This document shows positions 47,701-57,616 of a DNA stretch of 64,000 nt, one piece after another (position 1 is the stretch's first letter; each line of letters starts with the position of its first letter). The notes below the pieces were generated by a model. It was not told the origin of the DNA, made no database searches, and saw nothing but the letters and a program-made list of their open reading frames with translations. Both the position numbers and the translations under genes were made by a program. The DNA is from a virus, in IMG/VR virus record IMGVR_UViG_3300027788_000010, positions 1 through 64,000 of that record. One strand, written 5' to 3'.

Positions 47701-50700
47701 CTGGTACCCACGTACCGACTGTAGGTAATATATTACTACCTGTTATAATGTTATGGGTCATAGATATTAATCTAGGCCATAACCCTAATGTCTGTTGGTT
47801 TATATCTAGACCTGGTAGCACATTACCGTTATCTGAATAGTCAAACCAACCATAACCATTTGAATATGCTGGGTCAACATACCATTCGTTACATCTAATA
47901 TCACCATCATTACCCATAGTACCACCATCACCAGAACCTAACCCACCAAAAACAGAAAATTCTTCTGGTGTTTCATTTTTATAATTCCACCACAAAGAAC
48001 CAATTTTCAAAATAAAACTATATGGTAATTCGTGATATGAAGCCAGTTGTTTGATTAATTGTGCTACATACCCACCATATTGGTGTTTACCACTAAAACC
48101 AATTATAGTTTTTTCTAGTGTACTTGTTATTGGTAAAGAGTTTAAGTAGAGATATGCGGCGTCACTATAAGCACCGGTTGTATTACCAGCGTTTACGTTT
48201 TGCCCACCTCTATAAATTGCATTTGCAAACCAAGGTGTGTTAAGCATAGAAACTGACTGCCTAGATAAAGACTCTGATAGGTTGTTAATACCTTCTGTTA
48301 ATGACTGATTTAAAATGTCTTGTTTTGTATCGTAGTAGGCGGACCAATTATCCTTAGTTGTGAAAGATTTTACAACAGATAATTCATTTATAACCTGATT
48401 ATATAAATCAATATTTTCAATTTCAGACTTCCAATTCCAATTTGTAAAAAAATAATTATGGTTTGTCGTCCCATAGACTCTTGAAGCTGACGGGATGGTT
48501 AACTTATCTATATCGTAAAATTTTTGTCCTGTTATTGTTATTGAATCGGCTAATTTTACTTTTAGTTGGTTTATGTTTCTGAAATTAAATGGGTAAAAGT
48601 CAAAGTCCCCATCTTCGGTTTTTTTACCCTTCCTATATAAATCAACATATTTTAGGTATTCACCATTATCCACATTTGTGTTAAATATTGTTGATGTGGC
48701 GTATAGTCCGTAATTAGTCCCAGGAATACTAGTGTTTTGTAAATTTTTATTTCTAATATACAATGTGTTTATTACATTATTTTCCCAATTTTCATATCGT
48801 TCTGGTGAATCTTTTTTTAACTCTCTAAATAGGGAATCCCATTTTAAATTATTACCACTAAAAAATTCTGACATTTTAAAATCAGATTCTAATATTTTAG
48901 TTAAATTTTTACTATCGTTCTTAGAGGCCTCTAAAACCGTATCAGTCATACTTTTTTCACCACTAGCTAAAGATTTATACCCAGAAACACCAACATAATT
49001 CACAAAATCTTCTGCCCTATCTACAATCTCCCATAGTATATCATTTTTTGTTTTGTTATTGTCATAAACTTTATCGTTAAATGGGTACTCCCTTACGGAG
49101 ATTGGTATCGACCCTAGGTATGTTGCTTCGTTAATTGTTGGGAAAACTTTATCAGCCTCTTTAAAGTTAGCTACTTTAGTATATTCCTCAATAAATTGAA
49201 TCTCAGGCCAAAGTAGTGGGTTATAAGCTTCGGTTTTTGATAGGCTACCGGAAGCTCCTGGATATGTCAATACTAATTCACCTGTTTCATCGTTAGATTC
49301 ATAATATTGTGGCCAAGGAAAACATTGGTTCTCAAACCTACTGGGTGTGTCTTGGAATCCGGCTTTAGTTGGTCCGGTGACCGACTCTATTCTTTTTTCA
49401 CTAAATCTCTGGTCAAAAGCTTTTGTATGAACATTATCCATCAATCTTAGATATGTATCTACACCTGAAATTAAAACCGCTGATAGGTTTCTCATCGACG
49501 GGTAGAACTCTAAAACCTCAATAAATGTTTTGTTTAGTTTTTCAGTTACACTAGTCTGTATGTCTTTAAAATTTTTATCAAATTCCTCGAAAACTCTAGT
49601 GTACGTCCCACCAAAACTTTTTGGTGTTACATCCAACACGTAGTACCCTTTTGCTGGTATCTGGTCTAAATTATTGGCCTGATTATTTTTAGCTCTTTGG
49701 TTATATACCGTGAAATTGTCTATCGATGTGATAGCCCCTTTACCCCCTAACTTACCAAATGTTCTATTCTCATTTAACACTTTTTTATACCCCTCCAAAA
49801 GGTATTCTAATTTAGATTCAGCGTTTTTTATGTATTCATCATCTACAGCTTTTAATTTCATAGCTACAGCTTTCTTTGATTTTTCGTTAATATTTTGATT
49901 GTTAGATGATATGGTAATATCCAAAGGTATATATTCACTTTCATCTTTCGTTATAAAAGTAGAAACCCAACCATCTTGACCGAATATACTATTGTATAAA
50001 TCTTTTAATTTACCACTATATAATTTTTGGTCATTTGTGAATTGTAAATCAACTTTATTTAATTTCTCACCCAACCTATCGGTAAACTTATCAACTTTTT
50101 CAATTAGTTCATTAATTGTTAGGTGTGGAAAATCTTGTGGTATTAATTTTTTTAATTTATATATATTATAAACCTCATTTAAAGTTTTTCTACCTAAACT
50201 TTCACCCAATTCACCATCGACCCCGGAGGATAAGTTAGGGTACATATATGGAGCAAGCATAGCTTGTTGTACGTTAATATCATTTAATAAAGCTATATGG
50301 TTACCTATAAAAGTACCCCTCATTTTAAAATCACCAGTACTACTGTCAAAAGAGGTTGTGAAGTTAGTTAACGCTAATTGATACTTTACAGCCTTCCCAT
50401 AGTACCCTTTAATTGTTAACTCGAATACTGGGTATGGTAAATGAAAAAAAGCTGTATATGGTGTGTTTGCTTCTGCTTGTTCGAATAAGGTCTTACCCCT
50501 AATATCGACAAAATCTATATTTACTTCTGGAACAAAAGAAGATGATATATTTATCTCTATACTTCTAATACCAAAACCCTGAAAATCATTTCTACTATCT
50601 ATAGATTTAGATGTGAAAGTTTGACCTTTATCACTAACATCTTGTTTTCTTTTAATTTTATTTACATTTGTATCTGTAAAAGCTTCCGTCCAATCACTAT

Positions 50701-50983
50701 CTAACGAACTTTTATTTTGTGGTTTTAAAAAATTAATTTCACCATCATGTAATGAGACGGTAACAGATGCGTCAGAAGCTCCCCTTGCGGAAATGAGTTT
50801 TGACCTAGGTATTACTTTGGCTGTTAGGTTTACGTACATCACCAAATCTTCCTGTCTAACAAGTCTATCTTTAATAACTGTACCGTCAACACTCACAACC
50901 TTATTAGGGTCAATCAACACTACGTTACCACCTACTTGTTTACTATATACATTTTCACTACCACTTACAATGTTATCTGCCAT
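44774..50983 (-). CDS. Baseplate hub-like giant protein with C-terminal M23 endopeptidase
   Basis: A 2069-aa protein, the largest here. The C-terminal ~150 residues form an M23 metallopeptidase that cuts peptidoglycan cross-bridges: zinc ligands H1922 and D1926 in 'RLHKGVDYSP', H2036 in 'GTHLHYEI', and catalytic His candidates H2000 ('VLAHF') and H2034. The N-terminal ~300 residues contain 'YPVFELTIKGYYGKAVKYQL' followed by 'ALTNFTTSFDSSTGDFKMRG', the pattern of hub proteins that form the tail-tip ring. The middle is long, Asn/Tyr-rich and unrecognised. It would digest the cell wall during DNA injection, as T4 gp5 does with a lysozyme domain. Its start overlaps the LysM-like gene by 11 bp. 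Confidence 0.82.
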   Translation of the reverse strand: MADNIVSGSENVYSKQVGGNVVLIDPNKVVSVDGTVIKDRLVRQEDLVMYVNLTAKVIPRSKLISARGASDASVTVSLHDGEINFLKPQNKSSLDSDWTEAFTDTNVNKIKRKQDVSDKGQTFTSKSIDSRNDFQGFGIRSIEINISSSFVPEVNIDFVDIRGKTLFEQAEANTPYTAFFHLPYPVFELTIKGYYGKAVKYQLALTNFTTSFDSSTGDFKMRGTFIGNHIALLNDINVQQAMLAPYMYPNLSSGVDGELGESLGRKTLNEVYNIYKLKKLIPQDFPHLTINELIEKVDKFTDRLGEKLNKVDLQFTNDQKLYSGKLKDLYNSIFGQDGWVSTFITKDESEYIPLDITISSNNQNINEKSKKAVAMKLKAVDDEYIKNAESKLEYLLEGYKKVLNENRTFGKLGGKGAITSIDNFTVYNQRAKNNQANNLDQIPAKGYYVLDVTPKSFGGTYTRVFEEFDKNFKDIQTSVTEKLNKTFIEVLEFYPSMRNLSAVLISGVDTYLRLMDNVHTKAFDQRFSEKRIESVTGPTKAGFQDTPSRFENQCFPWPQYYESNDETGELVLTYPGASGSLSKTEAYNPLLWPEIQFIEEYTKVANFKEADKVFPTINEATYLGSIPISVREYPFNDKVYDNNKTKNDILWEIVDRAEDFVNYVGVSGYKSLASGEKSMTDTVLEASKNDSKNLTKILESDFKMSEFFSGNNLKWDSLFRELKKDSPERYENWENNVINTLYIRNKNLQNTSIPGTNYGLYATSTIFNTNVDNGEYLKYVDLYRKGKKTEDGDFDFYPFNFRNINQLKVKLADSITITGQKFYDIDKLTIPSASRVYGTTNHNYFFTNWNWKSEIENIDLYNQVINELSVVKSFTTKDNWSAYYDTKQDILNQSLTEGINNLSESLSRQSVSMLNTPWFANAIYRGGQNVNAGNTTGAYSDAAYLYLNSLPITSTLEKTIIGFSGKHQYGGYVAQLIKQLASYHELPYSFILKIGSLWWNYKNETPEEFSVFGGLGSGDGGTMGNDGDIRCNEWYVDPAYSNGYGWFDYSDNGNVLPGLDINQQTLGLWPRLISMTHNIITGSNILPTVGTWVPVQDLQTNFLGGYIMEIVKEEIPKVEVDGVEYSFYTTYADSNNIPSGFGVQELDPATNPYYILYPSSGGLVNSDLEYIGDNITTAAFDGSARFLWAGAGFGSFDVKSGTNYGAIYGRVPWSNYFKRVNNAKVEQDAWSINLTTTTSSNYESFNELLSIFPTQVLEKFEDEFIKFSTTKNPNASIVDGQYTSFIEIFKKIMVVPKEYVTEITGNITHTTQDIANAQLSQFLNINDVFLNQTIIYKHGSVNGFDIITRLDGQGGGTPTNQLIGLLLDKGKIKESYNLPKYIATDWPVGYLDVQFQMEIGEVVMTKEEFGTPTQFQNVCNLCFQFFVNFDISPITVFSFAQILKYYVTTCANLVTPTSKQDFVVILKNLQDTNFDVERNVYINNFLKEVSKIDPLGKLRGEVDEDPERPKIDGDNLKLELYQSFKTFNDKWIAGTEVQGSDLKKPTSTSNGGVPYYNTIFERFLFLDRRNMDIGNEAVGDIYVFKGLALASESPGSVSVNQNISAFMSNMCRTNFFNWIPLPSYINFYNIEGNETAKQGNAMFGAFKEVDTTDSSPVYLCQYVGPPSTNLDIKTPTYGFNNDSFILDRVSPNPLINNKPPTDPESLNLENKVMAFAVDFGIPNQQIFQDISLDQTEFPNTSESFIIIEDMGKLASGSKVATNSLNLFNLYKSRSYQCKVTCFGNALIQPTTYFQLRYIPMFSGPYLIMDVNHSISNGEMTTTFTGVRVGIPSLPKVTDLLSGIQETLLKNLKESETEDVGNVTDGLDSFDLVGNSITQLNDEEDIIKINILGIEVKDPVNLSKIVKPSGAQIFEAKRKGRLHKGVDYSPKQEFKGEEIAITSPVTGILSKKYGGCKVGTGKACGGGYGNHVYITRTLIKQTDTSSWVKDAVSKYEFVLAHFKDKSFIANNVGTAITKGQFLGNMGNTGNSSGTHLHYEIRRYVIDENLSEKMEYLNPDKFDSDYITEIG

Positions 50984-51290
50984 AATATAATAAATGTTTA
51001 TCTAATTCGCTCTTATAATCTAGTAAACTAACATTTAAAGGGAATGGTACTCTAATAATAGTCCCATCTAATATATTCCATTCCACACCACCATAAGATG
51101 GGTTTGCTTGTAAAATTAACCAACCAAAATAAGGATTTTCGTACATTTGTTGTGAGATTTTATCCAACCTACTTCTCCCAACTTTATACACCACGAATCT
51201 ATCACTAGTCTTTTCTGGTATTTTTATTAATGGTACGGGTTTATTCACCCCGTTAACCACAAAATCTTTGTATCTATTATAATATGACAT
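50973..51290 (-). CDS. LysM-type baseplate wedge protein (gp53-like)
   Basis: A 105-aa protein with a LysM-like core: 'VYKVGRSRLDKISQQMYENP', then 'YFGWLILQANP', then 'ILDGTIIRVPFPL'. This matches small LysM proteins of contractile tails (T4 gp53 and phage tail protein X-like), which hold the baseplate together around the hub. The start 'MSYYNRYKDFVVNG' and the C-terminal 'LLDYKSELDKHLLYYGR' are extra. It sits directly upstream of the M23 hub gene and 1 bp downstream of the 363-aa gene, the usual baseplate-core neighbourhood. Confidence 0.75.
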   Translation of the reverse strand: MSYYNRYKDFVVNGVNKPVPLIKIPEKTSDRFVVYKVGRSRLDKISQQMYENPYFGWLILQANPSYGGVEWNILDGTIIRVPFPLNVSLLDYKSELDKHLLYYGR

Positions 51291-51291
51291 T

Positions 51292-52383
51292 TTATGATAT
51301 TGTTATGTTATTAATTACTTTGTTATTATAACCTTTATTGTTGGTTCCAACTATGGTTGTTTTAAAAAACTCTCTAACCAATAATAACTCACTATAATTT
51401 TCTGTAAAGACAACTTCAAGGTTATCTGTTGTTGGTTGTCTACCAATTAAGGTTTTTAATTTTTGTGGTATTTCGTTTTTACTAAAGTAAATTTCATACT
51501 GTTTGGTGTCATAATCTAAAAGTGTTATAGCAAATTTTAATATGTTTTTTCTATACTCACCTACAATTTTTTTGTCCACACCCTTTTTGTACTTGGTTTT
51601 TACTTTTGTCAAATCATTAATTAATTTGTTGTTCCTATAACGTATTAGCTTCTCCGCGTATCCGTATCTAGTATGTGATGACATATAATTTTTAATACTA
51701 ATATCAGATAATTCACTAATAAAAAAAAGATATTCATTATTGTACACTATATTACTTTCATAATTATTTTTTACACTCCCAAACATGGTTGAACAGAATT
51801 TTTCAAAATCATTACTGGTGTTACTAACTTTGTTCCTTAATGTTTGTATGGTGGCACCACTAGTTAGTGTGTAATTTACTAAACCATTTGCTGACGAACC
51901 CGTTAAATATCCACCCACCAAACCAGCTGATAAGTTTAATTTGTCTACCGACTTAGTCATTAATATTTGTGAGTCTCTTAATTCAATTAAGAATTTAGTA
52001 ACTAACTGTCTAATACTCAACCAAGAATCTTTAGAGTGTTTTAACAATACTTGTTTTATATATTCTCTATCATACACACTACTAGTTATTGGTAGTTGTG
52101 TTTGTAGGTTGGTTGTCTCTGTTGTTATCGAGTTTACTAATTCAGTATATCTATTATCTAACCTTTTTAACCCATTATTTGGGTAACCGACGATATTCAT
52201 ACTTGTATCCATTATATTACCCCACTCATAACCAACATCTTCAAAAATTTCTTCAAGAACACCATGACCTTTCTGTGTGTATAAATCTATAAAAGTTGTA
52301 TTGGTGAGTGTGCTGTAATCTTTTACATTTTTTAAGAATGTATTATATAAAACTTTATAATTTACTGTACCTGTTAAACTCAT
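51292..52383 (-). CDS. Tail/baseplate protein of unknown family
   Basis: A 363-aa, mainly helical protein rich in Asn, Leu, Lys and Tyr, with no known motif. A small apolar patch ('LSAGLVGGYLTGSSANGLVN') in the middle breaks otherwise charged helices. It lies between the 978-aa tail protein and the LysM/gp53-like wedge gene, with 10 and 1 bp gaps. Position suggests a tail-tube initiator or hub cofactor (the T4 gp48/gp54 slot), but sequence support for that is lacking. Confidence 0.5.
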   Translation of the reverse strand: MSLTGTVNYKVLYNTFLKNVKDYSTLTNTTFIDLYTQKGHGVLEEIFEDVGYEWGNIMDTSMNIVGYPNNGLKRLDNRYTELVNSITTETTNLQTQLPITSSVYDREYIKQVLLKHSKDSWLSIRQLVTKFLIELRDSQILMTKSVDKLNLSAGLVGGYLTGSSANGLVNYTLTSGATIQTLRNKVSNTSNDFEKFCSTMFGSVKNNYESNIVYNNEYLFFISELSDISIKNYMSSHTRYGYAEKLIRYRNNKLINDLTKVKTKYKKGVDKKIVGEYRKNILKFAITLLDYDTKQYEIYFSKNEIPQKLKTLIGRQPTTDNLEVVFTENYSELLLVREFFKTTIVGTNNKGYNNKVINNITIS

Positions 52384-52393
52384 ATTTAATTTT

Positions 52394-55330
52394 TTATTTA
52401 CCCATAAAACCAGTTTCCCCTTCTGGTGTTATAGTACTTCCTTCTGGTTTTTTAAAGACGTTTGATAGGTTATTTGCGAAGTCACTTATTGATTCATTTA
52501 GTGTTTTCGGTATCGTTTCCTCTGCCGGTGTAGCTCTTTCGTCGTATAGTTCTGTATTCGCAAAATAACTAAACGATAAAGCGTTTTGTAATTCACTAAC
52601 TGGCCCGGATAAACCTTGGCCACCAATAAACTTTAGGTTTGTTGATACATCTACAATCATTGGTTGCACACCAATACCTTCAGGGTTTAAATCAAATACT
52701 AATGGTTCGTAACTAAAACTTACAGAATCTATAGCTACTTTAGTGTGGTAAAAATCACCAATTCGTAATACACACACAGGTGGTGGTCCAAAAGCTGTGT
52801 TATCAGCGTCGATAACGGTCGTACCTTGTTCTGTTACTGTCGGTATGGTTTTCCCAGGTCTAACACATTGTAATAAAAAAGTAAGTCTGGCGTTTAAACC
52901 TTCCGGTGTCATGGAATGAAAAGCTGGGTGAAAGAATTTTAAATTATCTCTTAGTGATTGGTATATAAATGGGTACTGTTCTTTTATAAAATTAAAGTAA
53001 TTCATTTCTCCCATCATTTTTCTAATTACCTTGGTTAACGTAGATTTCTTATCGACCCCACCAATAATAAACCCAGCCCCTATAGTCCCTTGTGTTGGGT
53101 TGGTTACGTTAATTTGACCGCTTTCGGAGTCTATTTCTTGTTGTTTCTCTATTTCGGAAACTATATCACTATCCATAAACCCACCCAAGTCTTTTTGCCC
53201 ACCAGAATTTTCGATAACGGTTTGCTGTGTATTAGAATTCATTTCTTGTGTTACCTCTTTTGATTGTCCAGCTAGTGAAATTTGTATATTCATTAGTTCG
53301 TCTAGACTAAAGTTTGGGTACTCTTCGGCTAACTTATATATATCGTAGTCTCTACAACCAGCAAAAAAACTTTCTACAATTGCGTCAGCTTCATTATCTG
53401 GTATATTTTTAATTTGCCTATCTATTATGGTATTTAATATCGATGGGTGGTCAACCACAATTTTAAACGATAACGTACCAATCCTTTCTGTATGACTATA
53501 AGTGTATATTGGTTCTGGTCTACCCAAGAAATGATTTGGTGACCAACTTGCTGAATTTGTATCACCAAAACTTAAATCATAAGGTGGGAACCACATTATC
53601 CTACCACCATTTGGGCCTTTTTCTGAGGCTGGTAAATTACTTTGTTCTCCAGTACCTCGCCAAGCTAAATTTTCTATAGAAAACATATATTTTTTAACTT
53701 TAGTTCCGGTAGGCATAGTAGTCGACTTACCTTTTTCTGGGTTAGTTGGTGCTATATTTAGGTTAAATGTGGAGTCTAGTACTGAATCGGAGTTATTCCA
53801 TTGGTTTCCCTTTGTCTTAACCAAGTTACTAAAGTTAGAATATGTATCGTCTTTTGTCCAACTTCTACAATACTCAACACAATTCCACGTTACCTCCCCT
53901 GGCGTGAAATTTATAACTCTAGAACCTTTAGATAAATTTTTATACCCATCATTAAATACTTTAGATACCTGGTCTATAGCATTACCAGCGTGTTTCCATT
54001 TCGCTCCACCATATGCTGGAGCTGAATCAACAATTTTTTGTGTATAATCTAATAACGAACCTTTCTTTTTAGGTTTAAAATCAGACCTAGTAGAAGCAAA
54101 TAACATAGATTGGTTTCCAGATGCTATAGAATTTTTACCAAACCAGGTAAAACCACCCTCTAAACTCCCACCATCTGTTGTTGCGACACCCAAAGGTCCG
54201 AAATTATAATACCTCCATAAAGCTCTACCGTCAACATTGGCGAATTCTTTATAAACTTCAGAAGGACCATAGACTAAAGCTTGTATTTGTTTACCAAAAA
54301 CGTCTTTTGGTGTGGCGTCAATAGGTGATTGTATAAGACCTGGGTCTGTATTTTTACTACCAACATAATAATTAGATAGTGGTTTTTCTACCGAAGAATC
54401 TACTTTTACTTCTGAGTAGTCAGGCCTAAACACATTATAATTTAAATTACTGAATAATAGTGATTGTTGGTCTTTCCCCATATACTCGATAAACTTATCA
54501 GATGGTGATGATATGTTTAATGGTGCATTTGGTAACCCACTAGTGTCTGGTTTACTCTGACTACTTGGTGTTACTTGTGATATGTTATTCGCCCCTTGAC
54601 CAGCAATACTATTAATGTTGGGTGGTGATGATGGTGTTGTGTAGTATCCTGGTATTGTTGAGTCTGGTGAAAAATTACCGCTTAACCTAGTTAGATAATC
54701 TGATTTTTCAGGAATCAACATACCGGGTTTAGTGGTTACATTAAGTTTCGCACTACCTTTTTCACTAACATTAAAATCAAACTGAGCTATATTAAACCCT
54801 AAATTATCTTTTAGGTATGGTAATGAAGAGTTAATTAATATAGAATCATCTAAAATTTCAGAATTTATTATAACTTTTTGACCGTTAGTACTACGTATCG
54901 AGTTTAAAACTTCTATAGCTGTGTAGTTTGATGTTATAAATCCTTGTGGTTGTACGGTATTTGGGCTTATGTATTGTAGTTGTGCTTCTTTTACTAAATT
55001 AACAACATTGACCGATAGTGGGTTGCCGTAACCACCGTCTGGTCCGTATTTATTTACTAAAAATTGTGTTTTTTTAAATTCTATTCCGTTAATGTCGGTA
55101 CCTTCTTCGGGTGATTTGGAGGCTTTAACCGAAAATACCTGTGGGTTCTCCACCACAACACTACCAGGTTTTTGACCACCATCAGGTATTTGACTCCCCC
55201 TATTTAAATAAGAACCGTCTAAATTTTTATTTAAAAGAGCTTCCCTAATCAATCTAGTACTTTCAATTCCTATCTTAAAATCACCTAAAGCATATGGGTA
55301 CGATATTTGTGAATTTTTGCCTACTGACAT
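52394..55330 (-). CDS. Large tail/baseplate protein
   Basis: A 978-aa protein without enzyme motifs. The conserved-looking region is around residues 560-620: 'RIMWFPPYDLSFGDTNSASW' and 'FLGRPEPIYTYSHTERIGTL', then 'SFKIVVDHPSILNTI', which has the look of a tail-tube-like or hub-like beta domain. A second ordered stretch occurs near residues 800-930 ('GLNARLTFLLQCVRPGKTIP' and 'PPVCVLRIGDFYHTKVAIDS'), also typical of tube-initiator proteins. It lies 55 bp downstream of the tape measure and upstream of the baseplate core genes. A tube-initiator/baseplate hub role is likely but not certain. Confidence 0.55.
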   Translation of the reverse strand: MSVGKNSQISYPYALGDFKIGIESTRLIREALLNKNLDGSYLNRGSQIPDGGQKPGSVVVENPQVFSVKASKSPEEGTDINGIEFKKTQFLVNKYGPDGGYGNPLSVNVVNLVKEAQLQYISPNTVQPQGFITSNYTAIEVLNSIRSTNGQKVIINSEILDDSILINSSLPYLKDNLGFNIAQFDFNVSEKGSAKLNVTTKPGMLIPEKSDYLTRLSGNFSPDSTIPGYYTTPSSPPNINSIAGQGANNISQVTPSSQSKPDTSGLPNAPLNISSPSDKFIEYMGKDQQSLLFSNLNYNVFRPDYSEVKVDSSVEKPLSNYYVGSKNTDPGLIQSPIDATPKDVFGKQIQALVYGPSEVYKEFANVDGRALWRYYNFGPLGVATTDGGSLEGGFTWFGKNSIASGNQSMLFASTRSDFKPKKKGSLLDYTQKIVDSAPAYGGAKWKHAGNAIDQVSKVFNDGYKNLSKGSRVINFTPGEVTWNCVEYCRSWTKDDTYSNFSNLVKTKGNQWNNSDSVLDSTFNLNIAPTNPEKGKSTTMPTGTKVKKYMFSIENLAWRGTGEQSNLPASEKGPNGGRIMWFPPYDLSFGDTNSASWSPNHFLGRPEPIYTYSHTERIGTLSFKIVVDHPSILNTIIDRQIKNIPDNEADAIVESFFAGCRDYDIYKLAEEYPNFSLDELMNIQISLAGQSKEVTQEMNSNTQQTVIENSGGQKDLGGFMDSDIVSEIEKQQEIDSESGQINVTNPTQGTIGAGFIIGGVDKKSTLTKVIRKMMGEMNYFNFIKEQYPFIYQSLRDNLKFFHPAFHSMTPEGLNARLTFLLQCVRPGKTIPTVTEQGTTVIDADNTAFGPPPVCVLRIGDFYHTKVAIDSVSFSYEPLVFDLNPEGIGVQPMIVDVSTNLKFIGGQGLSGPVSELQNALSFSYFANTELYDERATPAEETIPKTLNESISDFANNLSNVFKKPEGSTITPEGETGFMGK

Positions 55331-55385
55331 AAGTTTATTATTTTATTATAAATAGATTGTCGTTAAGTTTTTAACTTAATAACAC

Positions 55386-57593
55386 CTAAACACCAGGCTG
55401 TTTATTGCCTGGGTTATTTTGTATTGAAATAGCACTAGACAATTCTCTAATTAAAAATGGGGTTAGTGCTGAATGAATTTGTTTATCGGTTAACTTAATA
55501 CTATTACCATCATACAATATTTCTAGTGGTGAAAATGTGATATTAATATTATTCCCGTTGGCGGTTGGGGTGTTACCTCCGTAGGTCTTGTTATTACTGT
55601 TATTATAGTTATTTACAATTTGTTGACCTTCTGGGGAGTTTAAATAAGCGTCAATATCACTAGCGTTTAATGGTCCTCCACTTGGTGACTCAACTGGTGG
55701 GACATAACCAACTGGAGAGTCACCCGTATACCCACCTTTCGCAGACACATAAGCCTCACTTAGGCCCGTACCTTTTGCTCCATACTCTAAAGCTGAACCA
55801 AACCCAGTTGTTGTGGTACTGAGTAATTCCTTCATTGATAGGGATTTTTGGTCACCGTCACTAAACATTTTACCAACATCCCCAGCTATTAGTTTATCAC
55901 CAAAATCTGAATTCGCTAACGCAGCAGCAAAATCCTGGGCTGAAGTACCTAACTCACCACTAGCGGCCATTGAGGTTAAAAAAGTTTGTATCACAGATAC
56001 ATTCGCCGCCATACCCTCTTGGACTGTAAGTTGAGCTTTATTAACCTCATCTAAATCCATACCCTCTTTTTTTGATTGTTTTTGTAGGGTTTCCAATAAA
56101 GTACTATCTTCTGCCATAGCATCAGCAAGTTGGTCAAAACCTATTTCTTGGTCACCCATTTTAAGTAAAAACTCACCATCTGGATTAATGTCAGCCATTG
56201 AAGCTATCAACTCTTTGTCTTGTTTACTTAACTCTGGAATCCCACCTAATTTCCCAATAGCCTGAGTTCTTTTAGCTGCTTTAATCGCTGTTTCCGCTAA
56301 ATTATCATAATCTTGTCCGGTCGCTTCAGCTATAGCTTTTAACCTTAATCTTTCTGCTGGTGTTATACCAAAGTCACCAGTAGCTTCGTTAAATGAAACC
56401 GCACTTTCTGCTGTTTTTACAAGTGAGTCTTTTAAAGCGTCAACATCATTTTGAGCCATATACATTAACTGGAATGGGTCTAGTAATTCACTAGCCGCAC
56501 CACCAATCATTTGTAATTTAGACGCCATTTCAATTGCCCCTTCTGGTGTGAATGCTTTATCCGAAGCCTGGTACACATTATTCATTTTATACCCTAGGAT
56601 TTGTGCTTCTGCTACCATTTCTGTTAAACCATCAACACCATTCTTAAAACCATAAGTGTTAATTTTTTCTATCTGACTTTGGACTGATGGTAGAAATTTA
56701 GATACTACAGCTCCATATCTTCCCGCGGTTGCTATGGCTTTATTTGTTGTTTCTGTAGCTTCTATCGACCCAACACCAATTTTATCAAACTCAGCTAACA
56801 TCTTACCCATGTCCATACCGTATAACTTTTCCAACTTAGTTGCTTGGACTAGGGCCTCATCAGGTAATATAAAAGCTCTACCCGTTTCTAGTGCTGTACT
56901 TTTTAAAACTTGGAAAGCGTCATTTACTGTTATAGCGAAACCTTTAAAGTCTCTACTTGCAATAGTAACACCTTGTATCACACCATCCATCAATTCCGGG
57001 TCTAAACCTATACTACTAGTTAAATCTTTTTTAAACTGGTCTGTTAGTGATAGTATATCCAAATAAACACTTTGTATTGCCGCTGTTCTACCCCCTTCAC
57101 CACCACCAGCACCCCCAGTCATAACCGAAATCATCCCTAACGTTTCGTTAAGTGTTAAGTCAGCTTGACTTCTTTGTCTATCTAATTCAGAAGTTATGTT
57201 TTTTAATTTACTTCTAATCGCTTTTGAGTTACCTGAATCGTACTTACTTCTGGTGGTACTAGTGTTTGTATAATTTTGGTCTTGTAGGGCGTCTTTGAAA
57301 CTGGCGTCCGTAACATTTATCACCTCACCAGCGTTGGGCCCATCCGCGACCACCAATTCAACAACAAATGATGGTATCGGACGACCAACCCCTAGTTTTT
57401 TTGCTAATTTAGTGGAGATTGGGTTACCACCCTTACCCAATTTATTTATGGAATTGATTCTAGATTGTCTAGTTGGTTCGTCGTACGTGTTAAATATACC
57501 TAACGGTACACCCAACTCTGGATGGGAAGCTAAATACGGAATACCTTTAGATAAGGAACCCTCAATTGATAGTTGTATTGATACGTTAATCAT
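55386..57593 (-). CDS. Tail tape measure protein
   Basis: A 735-aa, helix-rich, low-Cys protein. The central part ('ETTNKAIATAGRYGAVVSKF', 'INTYGFKNGVDGLTEMVAEA' and 'AIEMASKLQMIGGAASELLD') is characteristic of tape measure proteins that run inside the tail tube and set its length. There is a Gly-rich patch ('MTGGAGGGEGGRTAAI') near residues 155-170 and an Asn/Gly-rich C-terminal linker before a short helical end. At ~0.15 nm per residue it would give a tail of about 110 nm. It follows the gp26/gp51-like gene and its frameshift extension, the classical chaperone-then-tape-measure order. Confidence 0.78.
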   Translation of the reverse strand: MINVSIQLSIEGSLSKGIPYLASHPELGVPLGIFNTYDEPTRQSRINSINKLGKGGNPISTKLAKKLGVGRPIPSFVVELVVADGPNAGEVINVTDASFKDALQDQNYTNTSTTRSKYDSGNSKAIRSKLKNITSELDRQRSQADLTLNETLGMISVMTGGAGGGEGGRTAAIQSVYLDILSLTDQFKKDLTSSIGLDPELMDGVIQGVTIASRDFKGFAITVNDAFQVLKSTALETGRAFILPDEALVQATKLEKLYGMDMGKMLAEFDKIGVGSIEATETTNKAIATAGRYGAVVSKFLPSVQSQIEKINTYGFKNGVDGLTEMVAEAQILGYKMNNVYQASDKAFTPEGAIEMASKLQMIGGAASELLDPFQLMYMAQNDVDALKDSLVKTAESAVSFNEATGDFGITPAERLRLKAIAEATGQDYDNLAETAIKAAKRTQAIGKLGGIPELSKQDKELIASMADINPDGEFLLKMGDQEIGFDQLADAMAEDSTLLETLQKQSKKEGMDLDEVNKAQLTVQEGMAANVSVIQTFLTSMAASGELGTSAQDFAAALANSDFGDKLIAGDVGKMFSDGDQKSLSMKELLSTTTTGFGSALEYGAKGTGLSEAYVSAKGGYTGDSPVGYVPPVESPSGGPLNASDIDAYLNSPEGQQIVNNYNNSNNKTYGGNTPTANGNNINITFSPLEILYDGNSIKLTDKQIHSALTPFLIRELSSAISIQNNPGNKQPGV

Positions 57594-57616
57594 AGAATTG
57601 TTTAACTATAAATATT

